This document shows, in pieces, positions 32,162 through 42,913 of a stretch of DNA of 64,000 nucleotides (position 1 is the stretch's first letter; each line of letters starts with the position of its first letter). The translations under genes were made by a program, and so were the position numbers. A model generated the notes under the pieces. The model had not been told where the DNA came from. It made no database searches and saw nothing but the letters and a program-made list of their open reading frames with translations. Origin of the DNA: Cordylochernes scorpioides (lineage: Eukaryota; Arthropoda; Arachnida; Pseudoscorpiones; Chernetidae); contig CP092863.1 in assembly GCA_030710605.1 (NCBI GenBank), positions 108,671,754 through 108,735,753 on the forward strand, written 5' to 3'.

Positions 32162-32617
32162 AATTTCTTTGGGCTCTAAAATCATACACTTAGGTTAGTA
32201 GCACGTAAAACTATATTCTCTATCTCTCTCTCTCGAGCGGTAACTTGAGCTGCGAGGATGCACGGGCGCGCGCTCCTGCCCCAAACTTTGCTGGCATTTT
32301 AACCGCCTCTGAAGAGAAGAAAAATATTAGATTTTTTTATGGAATTCCCCACCGACTCTACAATGGCCTTGGCTGAAAGCTAATTAATCTGGACTTGCTG
32401 ATGTTATCAGCGCCCCTCAGGCCACTGCGGCATTTGTTGGGCAAACAGAGCAACCTAGGCCTGGAACAGGCAAACCTTCTACCAACTGGGCCGAGCTCGT
32501 CGACCAGGAAAAAACAACTCCAATGGAGGAAGACATCACCGGCTGAAAATACCTTCTTTTTTTTCTGCATTACACTATATATAATTTTATATGAACATTA
32601 AAGTATGTTTAAACCGT

Positions 32618-32656
<39 letters not shown>

Positions 32657-33092
32657 TCGTTAACTAAATATAGATAAAGAATATGGTCGTAGAGAGCTTT
32701 TTTATCCTTAGTACACGTAGTAAAGGCCATGATAATCATGGTGGATAGTAGTTAGTGACTGATTTTACTGTAAGTGCACCACATGTCTACACATAGTTGG
32801 TAGCGAATAAAGATACACATAGAGTATCATATTACATCCAATTTGAAATTATGAACAAAGGATCTTGTGATCGTTAAATAATTCTAAGTAGAGGATCTGA
32901 ATTTGTTAATTAAAGATGAGAGAGAGAGAGATTGAGATTAAAACTACTTTATTTCAGTTTTCATAGAAGATTATATAAGGTTAAATACAGTATAAATATA
33001 TATATGAATAAATAGATATAAATATATCAAATATAAATATATGAAATAATTGATAAATATACATATATATAAAATATATACAAGGTCTTCAT
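32162..33092. other. Anonymous sequence with a (CT)n microsatellite
   Basis: A pure CT dinucleotide run occupies about 32620-32652. Open frames of under 70 residues around 32360-32600 overlap on both strands and look like chance. 32700-32800 is the second copy of the dispersed repeat at 30320. Confidence 0.5.
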
Positions 33093-33302
33093 TGGTGATG
33101 TCCACCGCGGGAAAGACTCCGCCACCGATGGACTGCGAGAGTTCTTTCCCACAGAGTGGGCAGGTCTATGAGGTGATGGCTGGCGTTACCCACCTCAAGA
33201 CCAAGATGGTACTTGTAGATGGTAGCCTTCGCCATACTACTTTTAATACATCGTTCATATAATGGCGGAGTCTTTCCCGCGGTTGGAGCTACCAATGAAG
33301 CC
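33093..33302. mobile_element. MITE-like element with 38-bp inverted ends
   Basis: Left CATTGGTGATGTCCACCGCG, GGAAAGACTCCGCCA; right TGGCGGAGTCTTTCCCGCGG, then GAGCTACCAATG: inverted repeats with few mismatches. The interior, read on the minus strand, has a CPLCGKEL-like C-x2-C string in one frame, which may be chance or a captured zinc-binding fragment. No transposase or clear duplication was found. Confidence 0.6.
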
Positions 33303-33339
33303 TTGTATAAATTTCATTATGTATATTCATCCTTGTGTA

Positions 33340-33580
33340 AGAAATTTCAGGCCTCAAGGGAAAAGTATCTTTTCAAAACCTTTTTAATCTCTAGCTTCCG
33401 GGTACAAACACCCTTCTACGGGAGAAAACATGGTATAATTACATGTTAGATTATACCAAATTTTCTTCTGTAGAAGGGCGTTCGTTCCCGAAATCTGGAG
33501 ATTAAAAAGGTTACTGAAAAAGAACCCGTTTTCCCTGGAGGCCTGAAATTTCTTACTCAATATTGATACAAGGAATTATT
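33340..33580. repeat. Inverted pair of PLE terminal hairpins
   Basis: TTTCAGGCCTCAAGGG...CTTTTTAATCTCTAGCTTCC at the left is inverted at the right (GATTAAAAAGG...CCCTGGAGGCCTGAAA). Each arm carries the hairpin (C)TGTAGAAGGGCG...CCCGAAA (or its decayed form CCGTAGAAGGGTG...ACCCGGAA). The same hairpin follows the Penelope remnant at 39971, which ties this repeat to PLE ends. Confidence 0.65.
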
Positions 33581-33904
33581 TTATTGAATATTATCCTTAT
33601 TTTTCATAATTTTCAAAATCTCATTCGAGAGAGAGATGTCATCTTTTCATTTAAAATTTGATATTAAGAACAAAGGATCGTGAAATTAATAGAGGATATA
33701 GGGTAGTATTAAATAAAGACACCTAGAGTGGCAACTTCCTCATCAAAATGTAAATTGAAGACCACGGGATCATCTATGTTGGTGTGAAATAGACATATAG
33801 GTAGAAGATATAGTAGAATTGATGGAAGACATAGAATGTCATCTTTTTATACATTTTAAATCAAGAATTAATAATTTTTTGATTGTTTGTGTGTGCAAAA
33901 TAGA
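33581..33904. other. Anonymous spacer
   Basis: No feature recognised; GAGAGAGAG-like and A/T-rich text. Confidence 0.4.
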
Positions 33905-34875
33905 TATAGGTAGACAGATTCGAATCCTTTATTGATACTTAGTCAATTGTCACAAAAATTAATGAGAAATATATTAAACAATTATAAATGTAATTATTCA
34001 CAATTTGATGGTAAAAAGCAAACATTTGTTCGATGGAAGGGAGACTCCTCCATTTTGAGAGAATCCTCCTACAGACAAGGACAGGATCTACCTGAATTGA
34101 TATCAGTTCAATGTTGAGATAGAACTTATATAGGCAACTCTTGGTAGACGCCAAGATGGTCAGGACGTCGTCATTCAGGCCACGCCCGAAGACCCAGCCC
34201 TGCAGGTCAGGGGGCCGTCCGATGATGATAGATGTCTCCCAGATGAGAGAACAGTGTCAAGTCGGTGGACCCACAGGCGACGCAAGCCTGTTGGGCCGAG
34301 GCTGGATGTAGCAAAGCGTGCAGGAATAGTCTCACTGTCATGGCCGGAGAAGGCACAGTGTGACGACCAAGAGATAGTGTTGGGGAGATCCAAATGTGTA
34401 ATTCACCTCCTCGCGAGCTGGATGATGGGCAGGGCAGCCAGGTGCTCCAGCATGCGGCGGGCAGTACGGGTGGTGATGTGCAAGAATGGAGTCCTCGTCC
34501 CGCGAAACACCACAGCCTCCTCGATGGTGCCAACATGAATGGTCCAGCGCAGGTTCTCGTCCGCAAGACGCCGGCAGAAGCTGGATAAGGCATCCGCCAA
34601 GGCACACCGCGTTGGGCGAGTGAGGGGAGCGGCAGGACCCACAAAGTCTCTAACGCAGGCGTCAACCCATCGTACAGGAGCCAGAAGGTCGGATGGATGT
34701 AGGAGACAGCAGCCTCCGATGATGGGGAATTCCAGGAGCTGAGATGGAGTCAGAGCCTGGTGATCCAGCCTAAGGATCTCAGTGACTGTCTTCCAGATCT
34801 TGAGCAGCCGGAGACGGCACAGCGGGAGCCAGGACCCGGATGGAGGGGGGCAGAGCCACGCGCCGCTCTCTACTA
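33905..34875 (-). pseudogene. LINE ORF2 C-terminal remnant, GC-rich family
   Basis: Minus-strand frames show, 5' to 3', a long domain without RT motifs (ENLRWTIHVGTIEEAVVF, TRTARRMLEHLAALP), then QQACVACGSTDLTLFSHL (C-x2-C...H, post-RT zinc-binding type), and in a shifted frame IIIGRPPDLQGWVFGRGL and LTILASTKSCLYKFYL. The second half matches the inserted fragment at 40053-40397 (RPPDLQSWIFGTGLIEDD, LAILASAKSRINRYF). Both end in AATAAA-like text, so this is the 3' part of one non-LTR family. Its GC content is well above the neighbours. It is frameshifted and 5'-truncated at about 34875. Confidence 0.65.
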
Positions 34876-34879
34876 GCCA

Positions 34880-35062
34880 GGATTAATCAAGAAAAACTAG
34901 CCATATAGACATTTCAGGCTGAGGTACAGATCGCACAACGCTTATGAAATAACATTTGGCCAATTCTGGAATAATAAAAATAAAATCAACGATTAATTGA
35001 TATTTATTCCGACAGATGACGCAAGCCATCAGAAACATTTAGTTGCATGATCAAGATCCCTT
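34880..35062. repeat. Family P1 half-element with decayed ribozyme region
   Basis: AATAATAAAAATAAAATCAA, TATTTATTCCGACAGATG, CGCAAGCCATCAG and TTTAGTTGCATGATCAAGAT match the right half of 14157-14700. The part corresponding to the hammerhead (34890-34935) has lost CTGATGA and GAAA. Confidence 0.6.
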
Positions 35063-35605
35063 TATTAATTTATTTCTGAAATTTTGCTATTCCGCAAATT
35101 TCTCGCCTTGACACAAACACTATCTTTTATTTCAGATAAATAAGGTCGAATTATTTGGATCAAAATAAATTGTCTTGTGATTCTTACAATTGTCCACTTC
35201 CTCCTTTTTATAAGTGAATATATTCTAAAGGCTTCCACAAACGTATTTAATAGTCGTTTAAAAATTGATGCTTTTGATTATCTCAAATGTTAGAGGCTTG
35301 AAAAGCCTTTTATCTTTGTTTCCCAACATTACAACATGCTGAATATGAAGAATCATGTACAGGCGTTAATGAGATATTCTTACTTCCTTATACCTTAGAG
35401 AAAACAAAGAAGTGTGTTACCAGACCTCCCAAATTCCTGATGGAATGGTAACAGAACGCTAGCTTATGATGTTCATAAAGTAACGGAAGCTGACGTTTGC
35501 TGGAAATGTGATACGTGGAGCAGCGGGGAAGAACGCCCGGACAAAGACGGCGAGGCTGAACTGAACGACGCACATACGAGGAGATAATCGGATTGAGAAA
35601 ATATG
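35063..35605. other. Anonymous spacer
   Basis: Short overlapping frames near 35390-35680 on the minus strand run into the minisatellite and carry no motif. No gene supported. Confidence 0.4.
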
Positions 35606-36222
35606 GAGAGACCATGTGGCCCACCCTCAGCAGAGGAAGGCACTGAAGGAGGGAGATATGGAGAGACCATGTGGCCCACCCTCAGCAGAGGAAGGCACTG
35701 AAGGAGGGAGATAAGGAGAGACCATGTGGCCCACCCTCAGTAGAGGAAGGCACTGAAGGAGGGAGATACGGAGAGACCATGTGGCCCACCCTCAGTAGAG
35801 GAAGGCACTGAAGGAGGGAGATACGGAGAGACCATGTGGCCCACCCTCAGTAGAGGAAGGCACTGAAGGAGGGAGATACGGAGAGACCATGTGGCCCACC
35901 CTCAGTAGAGGAAGGCACTGAAGGAGGGAGATACGGAGAGACCATGTGGCCCACCCTCAGTAGAGGAAGGCACTGAAGGAGGGAGATACGGAGAGACCAT
36001 GTGGCCCACCCTCAGTAGAGGAAGGCACTGAAGGAGGGAGATACGGAGAGACCATGTGGCCCACCCTCAGTAGAGGAAGGCACTGAAGGAGGGAGATACG
36101 GAGAGACCATGTGGTCCACCCGCAGTAGAGGAAGGCACTGAAGGAGGGAGATACGGAGAGACCATGTGACCCACCCTCAGTAGGTGAAGGCACTGAAGGA
36201 GGGAGATATGGAGAGACCATGA
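35606..36222. repeat. 55-bp minisatellite, 12 copies
   Basis: GGAGAGACCATGTGGCCCAC, CCTCAGTAGAGGAAGGCACT, GAAGGAGGGAGATAC repeats with an exact 55-bp period from 35606 to 36211. The two leftmost units (CTCAGCAG) and the last three carry private changes; the middle is homogeneous. Since 55 is not a multiple of three, the frames on the minus strand cycle and are artefacts. Confidence 0.95.
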
Positions 36223-36302
36223 AGACACTGAAGGAGATTGAGATTGAAACTGATTTATTACAATGTTCATATAAATATGAACTGTATCTACTGTAGGGTA
36301 TA

Positions 36303-36655
36303 CACTCATGGACAAAACTTGCGGAAGTGGAAAGTCTTTGATATCGCCTGCGTATTTTTTATTTTTTATTTTTTTGAAGGAGACAGAGGCAATTTTGTTC
36401 ACACTTGGTTATCTCGTGTGTTTTCAATAAAGGTCACCCGATATACAATAGAACCTCCGTGAGAGGACACCTATCTATAAAGGACAGTTTTTAATTTTCA
36501 AAATTACCATTTTTTACTATTGAGCAGCTCTCCGGTAAGAGGGCACCTCTCCCTAAAGGACACTTTGACTCTGCAATTAGGTGTTGTCCTTTACAACGAG
36601 GTTCTACTGTACAAACTAAAAGGTACAGCTTCCTTAAGTTCTGTGTCCATGAGTG
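36303..36655. mobile_element. Tc1/mariner-type MITE interrupted by a pogo-like MITE
   Basis: Ends CACTCATGGACAAAACTTGC and the complement of TTCTGTGTCCATGAGTG with TA on both sides (36301-36302, 36656-36657). The text CCGATATACA...CTAAAAGGTAC of the family is split by the 164-bp pogo-like insertion. Confidence 0.85.
36446..36609. mobile_element. Pogo/Tigger-like MITE (164 bp)
   Basis: Terminal inverted repeats CAATAGAACCTCCGTGAGAG and the complement of ACAACGAGGTTCTACTG, the CAGTAGAACCTCGTT type of pogo relatives, flanked by a TA duplication (36444-36445 and 36610-36611). The GGACACCT/AGGTGTTGTCC motif extends the pairing inward. Non-coding. Confidence 0.85.
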
Positions 36656-37082
36656 TAGACCACACAGCAGTTGTGTGGACACCGTGGCGCACCAATCCAG
36701 GTAGAGGTAAAGCTATCGACCGAGAGGTGACGTCACATCCGGGGAAGTGACGAATGGCGGCCGATATTGGGCCGGGCCGGAAAATCAAAGGAATTAGGCC
36801 CGGAAATGGTACGATTTCCGGTTGTCTCTTGCTAATTAAATAATGGGCTTGGCTCATCCCCCCCCCCCCCCCCCCCTCCCTCCCCCTCGTCGCGTGGTTG
36901 GCGGCCTTCAGTCTGGAGACAGTATTCTAAAGCGTCTTCTAACGCGCTTGTGTGAGTTTAAAACGGATTAAAATGATTTTTTCAATTCGTTTTTTCCCTA
37001 TAGCCAATAGAATAGCATTTTACTCGAAAACCTGCGTCCTATCCACCAATAAAAGAAGAAAACTGTTCCCATGAAAAAGATT
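36656..37082. other. Anonymous spacer with a C run
   Basis: A run of about 20 C at 36858-36877 and short GC-rich text (CACGTCACATCCGG-like). No gene or repeat end recognised. Confidence 0.4.
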
Positions 37083-38640
37083 TTAATTTACGTTTAAAAT
37101 GATATATAAACAAAAATATTTATTCATTGAAGTAGATACGTCATTTTCAATAACAGCCAGGTTTTGCCAGATTTTCAATTTGCTGACGATACCATTCTTG
37201 AGGTTTAGAGTCGAAAAAGTCACGACAGACAATTCGACGTCTTGGAATGTTTCAAAGTGTTTTCCCCTTAGAAATGTAGTCATGGGCCTATATATAAATA
37301 ATGCATATTCAGATGGCGCAATATCCGGGATATAAGCAGGGTGAGGTAGAAATTCAATATCCTCCAAATCCTTTATTCTATTCGTTGTTAACCTAGCTCG
37401 ATGAGATGGAGCGTTGTCATGTTGTAAGAGTACTCCCTTTCGGTTGATCAAAGCAGGGTACCGAGTCTTCAAAACTTCATATACTCGGCTGAGTTGTTTT
37501 AAATAGAGATCGGCATTAACTGCACGACCATCAGGAACAAGATCGTATTGTACAATACCATCGATGTTCCACCATACAGACAATATCAACAACAACAACA
37601 ACAACAAAACAACTTTATTAGGGCGTCTTGCCCTATACGGATTCGCCGTTGAATTACAAACAATATTAAACATAGGGGAAAAGGGAGAGATAAAGTATTT
37701 ACAATTGAGGTATGGCAAACAGGGTGACTTTAAACATATATTACACATATATCATTAATGGGGAAGAGAAATAAAATGAATGATAAATACAAAAGTATAA
37801 CATGAGAATATGAAGAACATTGAAAACAATATGAAAATTACATTAACAAAGGATAAGTGGAAGACATTTGGTGATTATAAGAAAAATAAAAGGCATTTGT
37901 GAAAAGGCAATAATCAGTAGGCAAAAGGTAATATATACAAAAAGGAAAATATGTAAATAAGAATGAACATGTAAATCTTTTTTCTTTTTTAAAAAGTAAT
38001 GGCAGGAATAAAGAATGGTCATTTTAAAGAAAAAGAATCAAGGTGGACAAAAACAAAAGTTAAAATTTACATATGTTGGTAATGATAAATTTACATAGTT
38101 AGGTGCGCTTTTAGATATAATTACATATGAATAAGGTAAAGTGCGTAAAAATACAAAAATCCTAAAAACAAAAACATTGTGAAATCAAATTAATACAGAC
38201 AATATCACTTTACGGCCAAAGCGATCATGTTTAACTGCAGGTTTATCTTCTTGTTACGAAGTTACGAAGATAGATCCACTTTTCATTCCCAGTTACAATT
38301 CACTTCCAAAACCGAAGATCTTGCGGATTTTCTAACAATCATTTACATATATCGACTCGTCTCTGGGACTGGGCTATAGTCAGGTCGTGGGGATCTTGTC
38401 TTGGGCGTTTTCTAACAAAGTGCAGCTTGTGCAGAGTTCGGTTGATCGTATCTTTGGATGGTCCAAGTCTGGCTGACATTTCACGCGTAGATTGTTGTGG
38501 GTTGTCCATCACTAGAAATTGTAGGGTCTCGATATCCGTGACATGTGGTCGTCCCATTCGAGGTTTATCCTCAAGGCTGATGTTTACTTCTCTAAAATCT
38601 CTTGAATTATTTTGAAGCTGTTCTTCTATTGACTATTCCT
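37083..38640 (-). pseudogene. mariner transposase, inactivated and split by a LINE insertion
   Basis: The minus strand encodes, 5' to 3': a linker ISLEDKPRMGRPHVTD with HTH-type REMSARLGPSKDTINRTL (38339-38557); then NEKWIYLRN where mariners have TGDEKW, so the first catalytic Asp is Asn; then, after the insertion at 37589-38193, VWWNIDGIVQYDLVPDGRAV, ALINRKGVLLQHDNAPSH (second Asp kept), LPHPAYIPDIAPSEYALF (third acidic residue Glu with 35 residues between, where mariner has Asp after 34), and FLRGKHFETFQDVE. In life it would excise and insert the element at TA. Two altered catalytic positions, stops and the insertion make it dead. Confidence 0.85.
37589..38193 (-). mobile_element. 5'-truncated LINE or SINE inserted in mariner, with 14-bp TSD
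   Basis: TACAGACAATATCA occurs at 37575-37588 and 38194-38207, an exact 14-bp target-site duplication interrupting the mariner codons for ILSVWW. On the minus strand the insertion ends GCCCTAATAAAGTTGTTTTG plus TTG repeats, the same tail type as 12421-12795. The body is AT-rich without a coding frame, so it is either a 3' UTR-only copy or a SINE. Confidence 0.85.
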
Positions 38641-38837
38641 TTCCACTTCGCATATTTCTTTTGCCGTAATATTTGCATTAAGCCTTTTTTTTTCAAAAGA
38701 AGCGCAATAGTACTCGGATCGTTATTTTTATCACACATTCTTTAGCTCTCTACCAGAATACTGAGATGTTATTCTGAATCCTATTACGTTATTTCAATCA
38801 CTCTTTATATTAATAGCATTACAGTATGATCATAGTC
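38641..38837. other. Junction between mariner and Penelope remnants
   Basis: Probably the 5' end of the mariner (text reading toward a decayed N-terminus) followed by anonymous sequence. No inverted terminal repeat could be defined. Confidence 0.35.
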
Positions 38838-39845
38838 AAATTGTTCTCCCATGGGGACCTCTCTTTCGACCTCAGTCCCCGAAATTGTCATGCGTCGCAT
38901 AGACAGTTGGATAACCTCCCTGTTCCCGTCAGATATAGTTTTATGGCGTCGTTATATTGACGACATATTCTGTATATACCCTGAAAATCAAAGAGTATTC
39001 TAGAAAGACTCAACAGTTACCATCCTAACCTAAATTTCACATTTGAAAAAGAAACAAACAATAGCCTGCCTTTTCTATATATAAAAATTATTCGCATACA
39101 GAATCAATTCCAAACAACTGTTTATTATAAGCCATCCTTCAACCCCGACTATATCCGTTTTTCCTCCAACTGCCCACTCAGCCATAAAATCAATACAGTA
39201 AAGACCTTAACTAAACGTATCCATAGCTACTGCTCACTTCAAACCTTTAAAACAGAAGAAACTCAGAATATTATAAGAAATCTAAAGACTTGTCAATATC
39301 CTTTATCGTTTATTCTAAGACATTTCTATAGCCCCTCTGAAATTCGGAATTCCCCAATCTATGAATCTATTATCAGTATTCCCTATTCACCAGTATCTGT
39401 TTCTATAGCCCGTCATCTGAAGAAATTTGGAATCAAAACATTTTTCAGCAACTCGCCTAATTTAAATTCATTACTAAGAAATCCCAGAACTAAGAAAAAT
39501 ACCATTGATTATCCTTCAAATATTAAGAATTCCATATACTCCATGGAATGCAACGAATGTAAAACCAAACATGTCGGCGAAACTGGCAGACATTTAAATA
39601 TAAGAGTATCAGAACATAAAGAAAATATCGACAATCAAGACAGTAGATCTTTAGTATACCAACATATAAAAGAAACAGACCATTCCTTCTCCCTATCAGA
39701 ACCAAAGACCCATTACTCCAACATCTCCAATAAACTACAGAGACTTATAATAGATTCCATCACATCTAGAAAGCACAATAGCATTAACAGAAGAATAGAT
39801 ATTCCGGAAATTTATAACATTATATTCCCTGAGCCCAGGCCATAA
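38838..39845 (+). pseudogene. Penelope-like element: reverse transcriptase end plus GIY-YIG endonuclease
   Basis: 5'-truncated. The plus strand reads PMGTSLSTSVPEIVMRR, VLWRRYIDDIFCIYPEN (RT catalytic motif YxDDIF at 38953), then after a frameshift near 38995 NLNFTFEKETNNSLPFL, TTVYYKPSFNPDYI and LKKFGIKTFFSNSPNLN. The C-terminal domain, in the intact frame 39543-39845, contains YSMECNECKTKHVGETG and RHLNIRVSEH, the PLE variant of the GIY-YIG nuclease (Y, VGETG, R, H). Such proteins nick DNA with GIY-YIG and reverse-transcribe from the nick. The region after the stop carries the hairpin GTAGAAGGGCG...GCCCGAAAGCTC typical of this family's ends. The element is incomplete and frameshifted. Confidence 0.9.
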
Positions 39846-39959
39846 CCCCCAAGTGGAGCACGCGCAACAGAAGCCCGCGTTGATTATGCCTTGATACAAA
39901 TGTAAACAACCGAAGCACTTTATTTAATTTTAAATATTATTTTATTGGCGAAATAATCA

Positions 39960-40052
39960 TGTGAAATGTTTCTCCCGTAGAAGGGCGTACTTGCCCGAAA
40001 GCTCGAGATATTTTTTAATGAAAAATATTTTAAAAAGAAACTTTTCCCTGGA
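39960..40052 (+). repeat. PLE terminal hairpin after the Penelope ORF
   Basis: CCGTAGAAGGGCGTACTTGC, then CCGAAAGCTCGAG forms GGGC...GCCC followed by GAAA. The core reads CCGTAGA rather than the CTGATGA of hammerheads. The downstream text, ending CTTTTCCCTGGA, continues after the LINE insertion at 40398. Confidence 0.7.
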
Positions 40053-40397
40053 CAATTGACAATTAGAACACTTTTATTGACTTCTAAGTCAATATTTACA
40101 ATAAAAAGATCAAGAGAACTATATACAACCAGCCAGGTCCCCACCGCGATAGTGTCCTCCTCCAGGCGATGACGGGGCCCTCGATGGTCTGGCCCAGTCC
40201 GACCTGGATGAAGTATCTGTTGATTCTTGATTTCGCCGATGCGAGGATGGCCAGATCGTCTTCTATCAGGCCTGTCCCGAAGATCCAGGACTGGAGGTCA
40301 GGGGGCCTTCCTATGATGTTGAATGCCTCCCGGACGAGAGGCCTGATGTGAGGGCAGCTCCAGTACCAATGGCCCAGGGAGCCATCGGGGGAGCCGC
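40053..40397 (-). pseudogene. 5'-truncated LINE inserted in the PLE end, with 14-bp TSD
   Basis: AACTTTTCCCTGGA is present at 40039-40052 and 40398-40411. The minus strand reads CGSPDGSLGHWYWSCP (C...H...C, the post-RT zinc-binding motif), HIRPLVREAFNIIGRPPD, LAILASAKSRINRYFIQ and AWRRTLSRW, then an AATAAAAGTG end. It belongs to the same family as 33905-34875. Confidence 0.85.
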
Positions 40398-40411
40398 AAC
40401 TTTTCCCTGGA

Positions 40412-40889
40412 GGCTTTATGTTTTTATTTTAATATTGATTCGAGGGATTATTTTATCGAACTACATACGTATATTATGACACAATCAATAAGGAATCAAG
40501 GGTTTCTTTTCTCATTTATTTTATTTCTCGATCTTTTGGGCCAACATGCCCTTCAACATGGAGATCCAGAAGTTGGATGTAAAAGCAGGGAATAATCATT
40601 CGTATATTATGTAAAAAGTTAAAACATTGTAAGAACAAAGCTAAACTACATTCTTCAAGTTTAGACACATCTGTAATGTTACTTATCCCAAATTCACAGA
40701 GTACAAGTCATGATAATCAGGTTGGTTTGTGACGGCCAATAGATACTTTGTAAGTTTGAAAATATAACCTATTTACAAAGCTACTCTTAAAAATAAATAA
40801 GACAATTTTTTACTCTCATTACTTCAGTGATAAAAATATTGGGAGAACTTTTGCAGTAATGACAATAGAAGATTATTTTGCCTTTTAAA
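40412..40889. other. PLE end continuation and anonymous spacer
   Basis: 40412-40450 resembles the right arm at 33540-33580 (GGCCT, then TATTGATACAAGGAATTATT), so it is the far part of the same PLE end. The remainder shows no feature. Confidence 0.45.
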
Positions 40890-41109
40890 TATACGTCCAC
40901 GTTTTATAAAGAGTCTATATTTTTAAATACAGATTATCAAAATTCGAAACTATTATAGACGCGTATGATTTTTTTTTAATTTTAAATAAACAATTTCTAC
41001 TGTCCTTACTGCAATGGAAAAATTAATGGGAGGGCATGAATCATCAGTGGTGAACCCTCCCAGCGATTTCGCCCGTAATTTTCCATTGCAGTAAGGACAG
41101 TAGAGATTG
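40890..41109. repeat. Palindromic element, family Q, left part (split by Helitron)
   Basis: ATTCGAAACTATTATAGACG, CGTATGATT, then AATTTCTACTGTCCTTACTG and the central hairpin GGGAGGG...CCCTCCC, then the complement of the inner arm. The outer right arm (ATCATACGCGTCTATAATAG, TTTCAAATTTTGATAAC) appears at about 41822-41865, on the other side of Helitron H1 copy d. Confidence 0.85.
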
Positions 41110-41803
41110 TTTATATATATATATAAATAAAAGAATGTATGTGTGTCTGTCTGTCCTTTATGCCTGACCAAACCACTCATTGGAACGCCATGAAACTTTG
41201 GGAAGTTATTTAGTATAGTACTGGGAAGGTTTCTAGCAAATAAAATTTTTGAAATAACTTTTCGCCTAAAAATAATCAAGATAAATATTCTAGTTTGTCT
41301 GTTATAATTCAACAATCTGCTCTAAATATTATCGTGATGATACGATGATTTTGTAATGTAGAAAATTAGGAAAGACAAAATTCAGGATGACACGGCAATT
41401 TATTTGAGACAAGAATAATGATACAATTCCAAGGCAAGATACTATTCCTTTAACCTCCAATTACCGAGGGAATCAATTAATATTGATTGTATTCAACTTA
41501 TCGAGTATTTTTCAAGGGACCGGGAAAAAATGTTCACTTTATCGAGAGATTCGTTAGACAAACCTTTACTCGGGTAAAACCCGGGCGAAGCCGGGTACAT
41601 CCATACAAGAATAATGATACAATTCGAAGGCAAGATACTATTCCTTTAACTTCCAATTACCGAGGGAACCAATTAATATTGATTTTATTCAACTTATCGA
41701 GTATTTTTCAAGGGACCGGGAAAAAATGTTCACTTTATCGAGAGATTCGTTAGACAAACCTTTACTCGGGTAAAATCCGGGCGAAGCCGGGTACGTCCGC
41801 TAG
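41110..41803 (+). mobile_element. Non-autonomous Helitron, family H1, copy d, with duplicated 3' end
   Basis: The 5' start is blurred by TATATATA (no clear TC). The interior GAATGTATGTGTGTCTGTCT and CCTTTATGCCTGACC is that of H1. First hairpin (about 41580) reads on into GTACATCCATACAAGAATAA, exactly as in copy c; the second ends TACGTCCGCTAG at 41803. It sits inside a family Q palindrome. Confidence 0.85.
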
Positions 41804-42010
41804 TTTAAAAAAAAAAAAGAATCATACGCGTCTATAATAGTTTCAAATTTTGATAACAGATGGCGCGCTAATGCATCAAAATACAGATTACTTACTATTT
41901 CTTCATGTTTGGTGGGGATACTTATCTCCTTATAAGGAGTAATTGAGTGTCTTCCCTGTTGATGGGAACATCTGAGGCACACAAAGGTAGGAATACCACT
42001 TTGTCTGTTA

Positions 42011-42870
42011 ACATTTAGCTGGGCTCAGTAGGAGAGCAGCATTCATGTCTAGGGTACCAGGAGTACAAGACATACTGTCCTGGTCACCTCCCCGCCATGT
42101 TGAGGCAGTTAACAGGACTTGGAGAGTGGTCTACATTTAGCTGGGCTTAGTAGGACAGCAGCCTTCATGTCTAGGGTACCAGGAGTACAAGACATACTGT
42201 CCTGATCACCTCCCCGCCATGTTGAGGCAGTTAACAGGACTTGGGGAGTGGTCTACATTTAGCTGGGCTTAGTAGGACAGCAGCCTTCATGTCTAGGGTA
42301 CCAGGAGTACAAGACATACTGTCCTGGTCACCTCCCCGCCATGTTGAGGCAGTTAACAGGACTTGGGGAGTGGTCTACATTTAGCTGGGCTTAGTAGGAC
42401 AGCAGCCTTCATGTCTAGGGTACCAGGAGTACAAGACATACTGTCCTGGTCACCTCCCCGCCATGTTGAGGCAGTTAACAGGACTTGGGGAGTGGTCTAC
42501 ATTTAGCTGGGCTTAGTAGGACAGCAGCCTTCATGTCTAGGGTACCAGGAGTACAAGACATACTGTCCTGGTCACCTCCCCGCCATGTTGAGGCAGTTAA
42601 CAGGACTTGGGGAGTGGTCTACATTTAGCTGGGCTTAGTAGGACAGCAGCCTTCATGTCTAGGATACCAGGGATACAAGACTCCAGACATACTGTCCTGG
42701 TCATCTCCCCGCCATGTTGAGGCAGTTAACAGGACTTGGGGAGTGCTCTACATTTAGCTGGGCTTAGTAGGACAGCAGCCTTCATGTCTAGTGTACTAGG
42801 AGTACAAGACTCTAGCACACTTCGCCTATCCTGCCCATGGTCACCTTCACGCCAAGTTAACAGGATTTGA
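42011..42870. repeat. 122-bp tandem array, about seven copies
   Basis: ACATTTAGCTGGGCTTAGTA starts at 42011, 42133, 42255, 42377, 42499, 42621 and 42750. Units include TCATGTCTAGGGTACCAGGA and CACCTCCCCGCCATGTTGAG. The last unit is diverged and the 42621 unit has a small insertion (GACTCCA-type). No coding role is seen. Confidence 0.95.
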
Positions 42871-42913
42871 AAAGGGTCATCGGGGTGGAAATTTGGTCGC
42901 AGAGGTACAGCCT

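Noticed and set aside
32395-32601. Short frames on both strands near 32400 as genes
   Set aside because: Chance frames below 70 residues, mutually antisense, without motifs.
34254-34742. Plus-strand open frames across the GC-rich LINE remnant
   Set aside because: They are antisense shadows; homology to the 40053-40397 fragment and the zinc-binding motif lie on the minus strand.
35957-36402. Repetitive proline/serine-rich minus-strand frames
   Set aside because: They are translations of the 55-bp minisatellite, whose length is not a multiple of three.
41035-41085. CTGATGA inside the family Q central hairpin as another hammerhead
   Set aside because: The box is present on the minus strand (also at about 2865 and 29905), but no GAAA follows at the right place and the GGGAGGG/CCCTCCC pairing runs across it. 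An upstream GGGCGAAA could give a permuted arrangement only with unpaired extra bases, and other copies do not conserve it.
1640-42870. CRISPR array
   Set aside because: The tandem repeats (1640, 4797, 35606, 42011, 59100) are uninterrupted satellites without unique spacers, in a eukaryotic genome.
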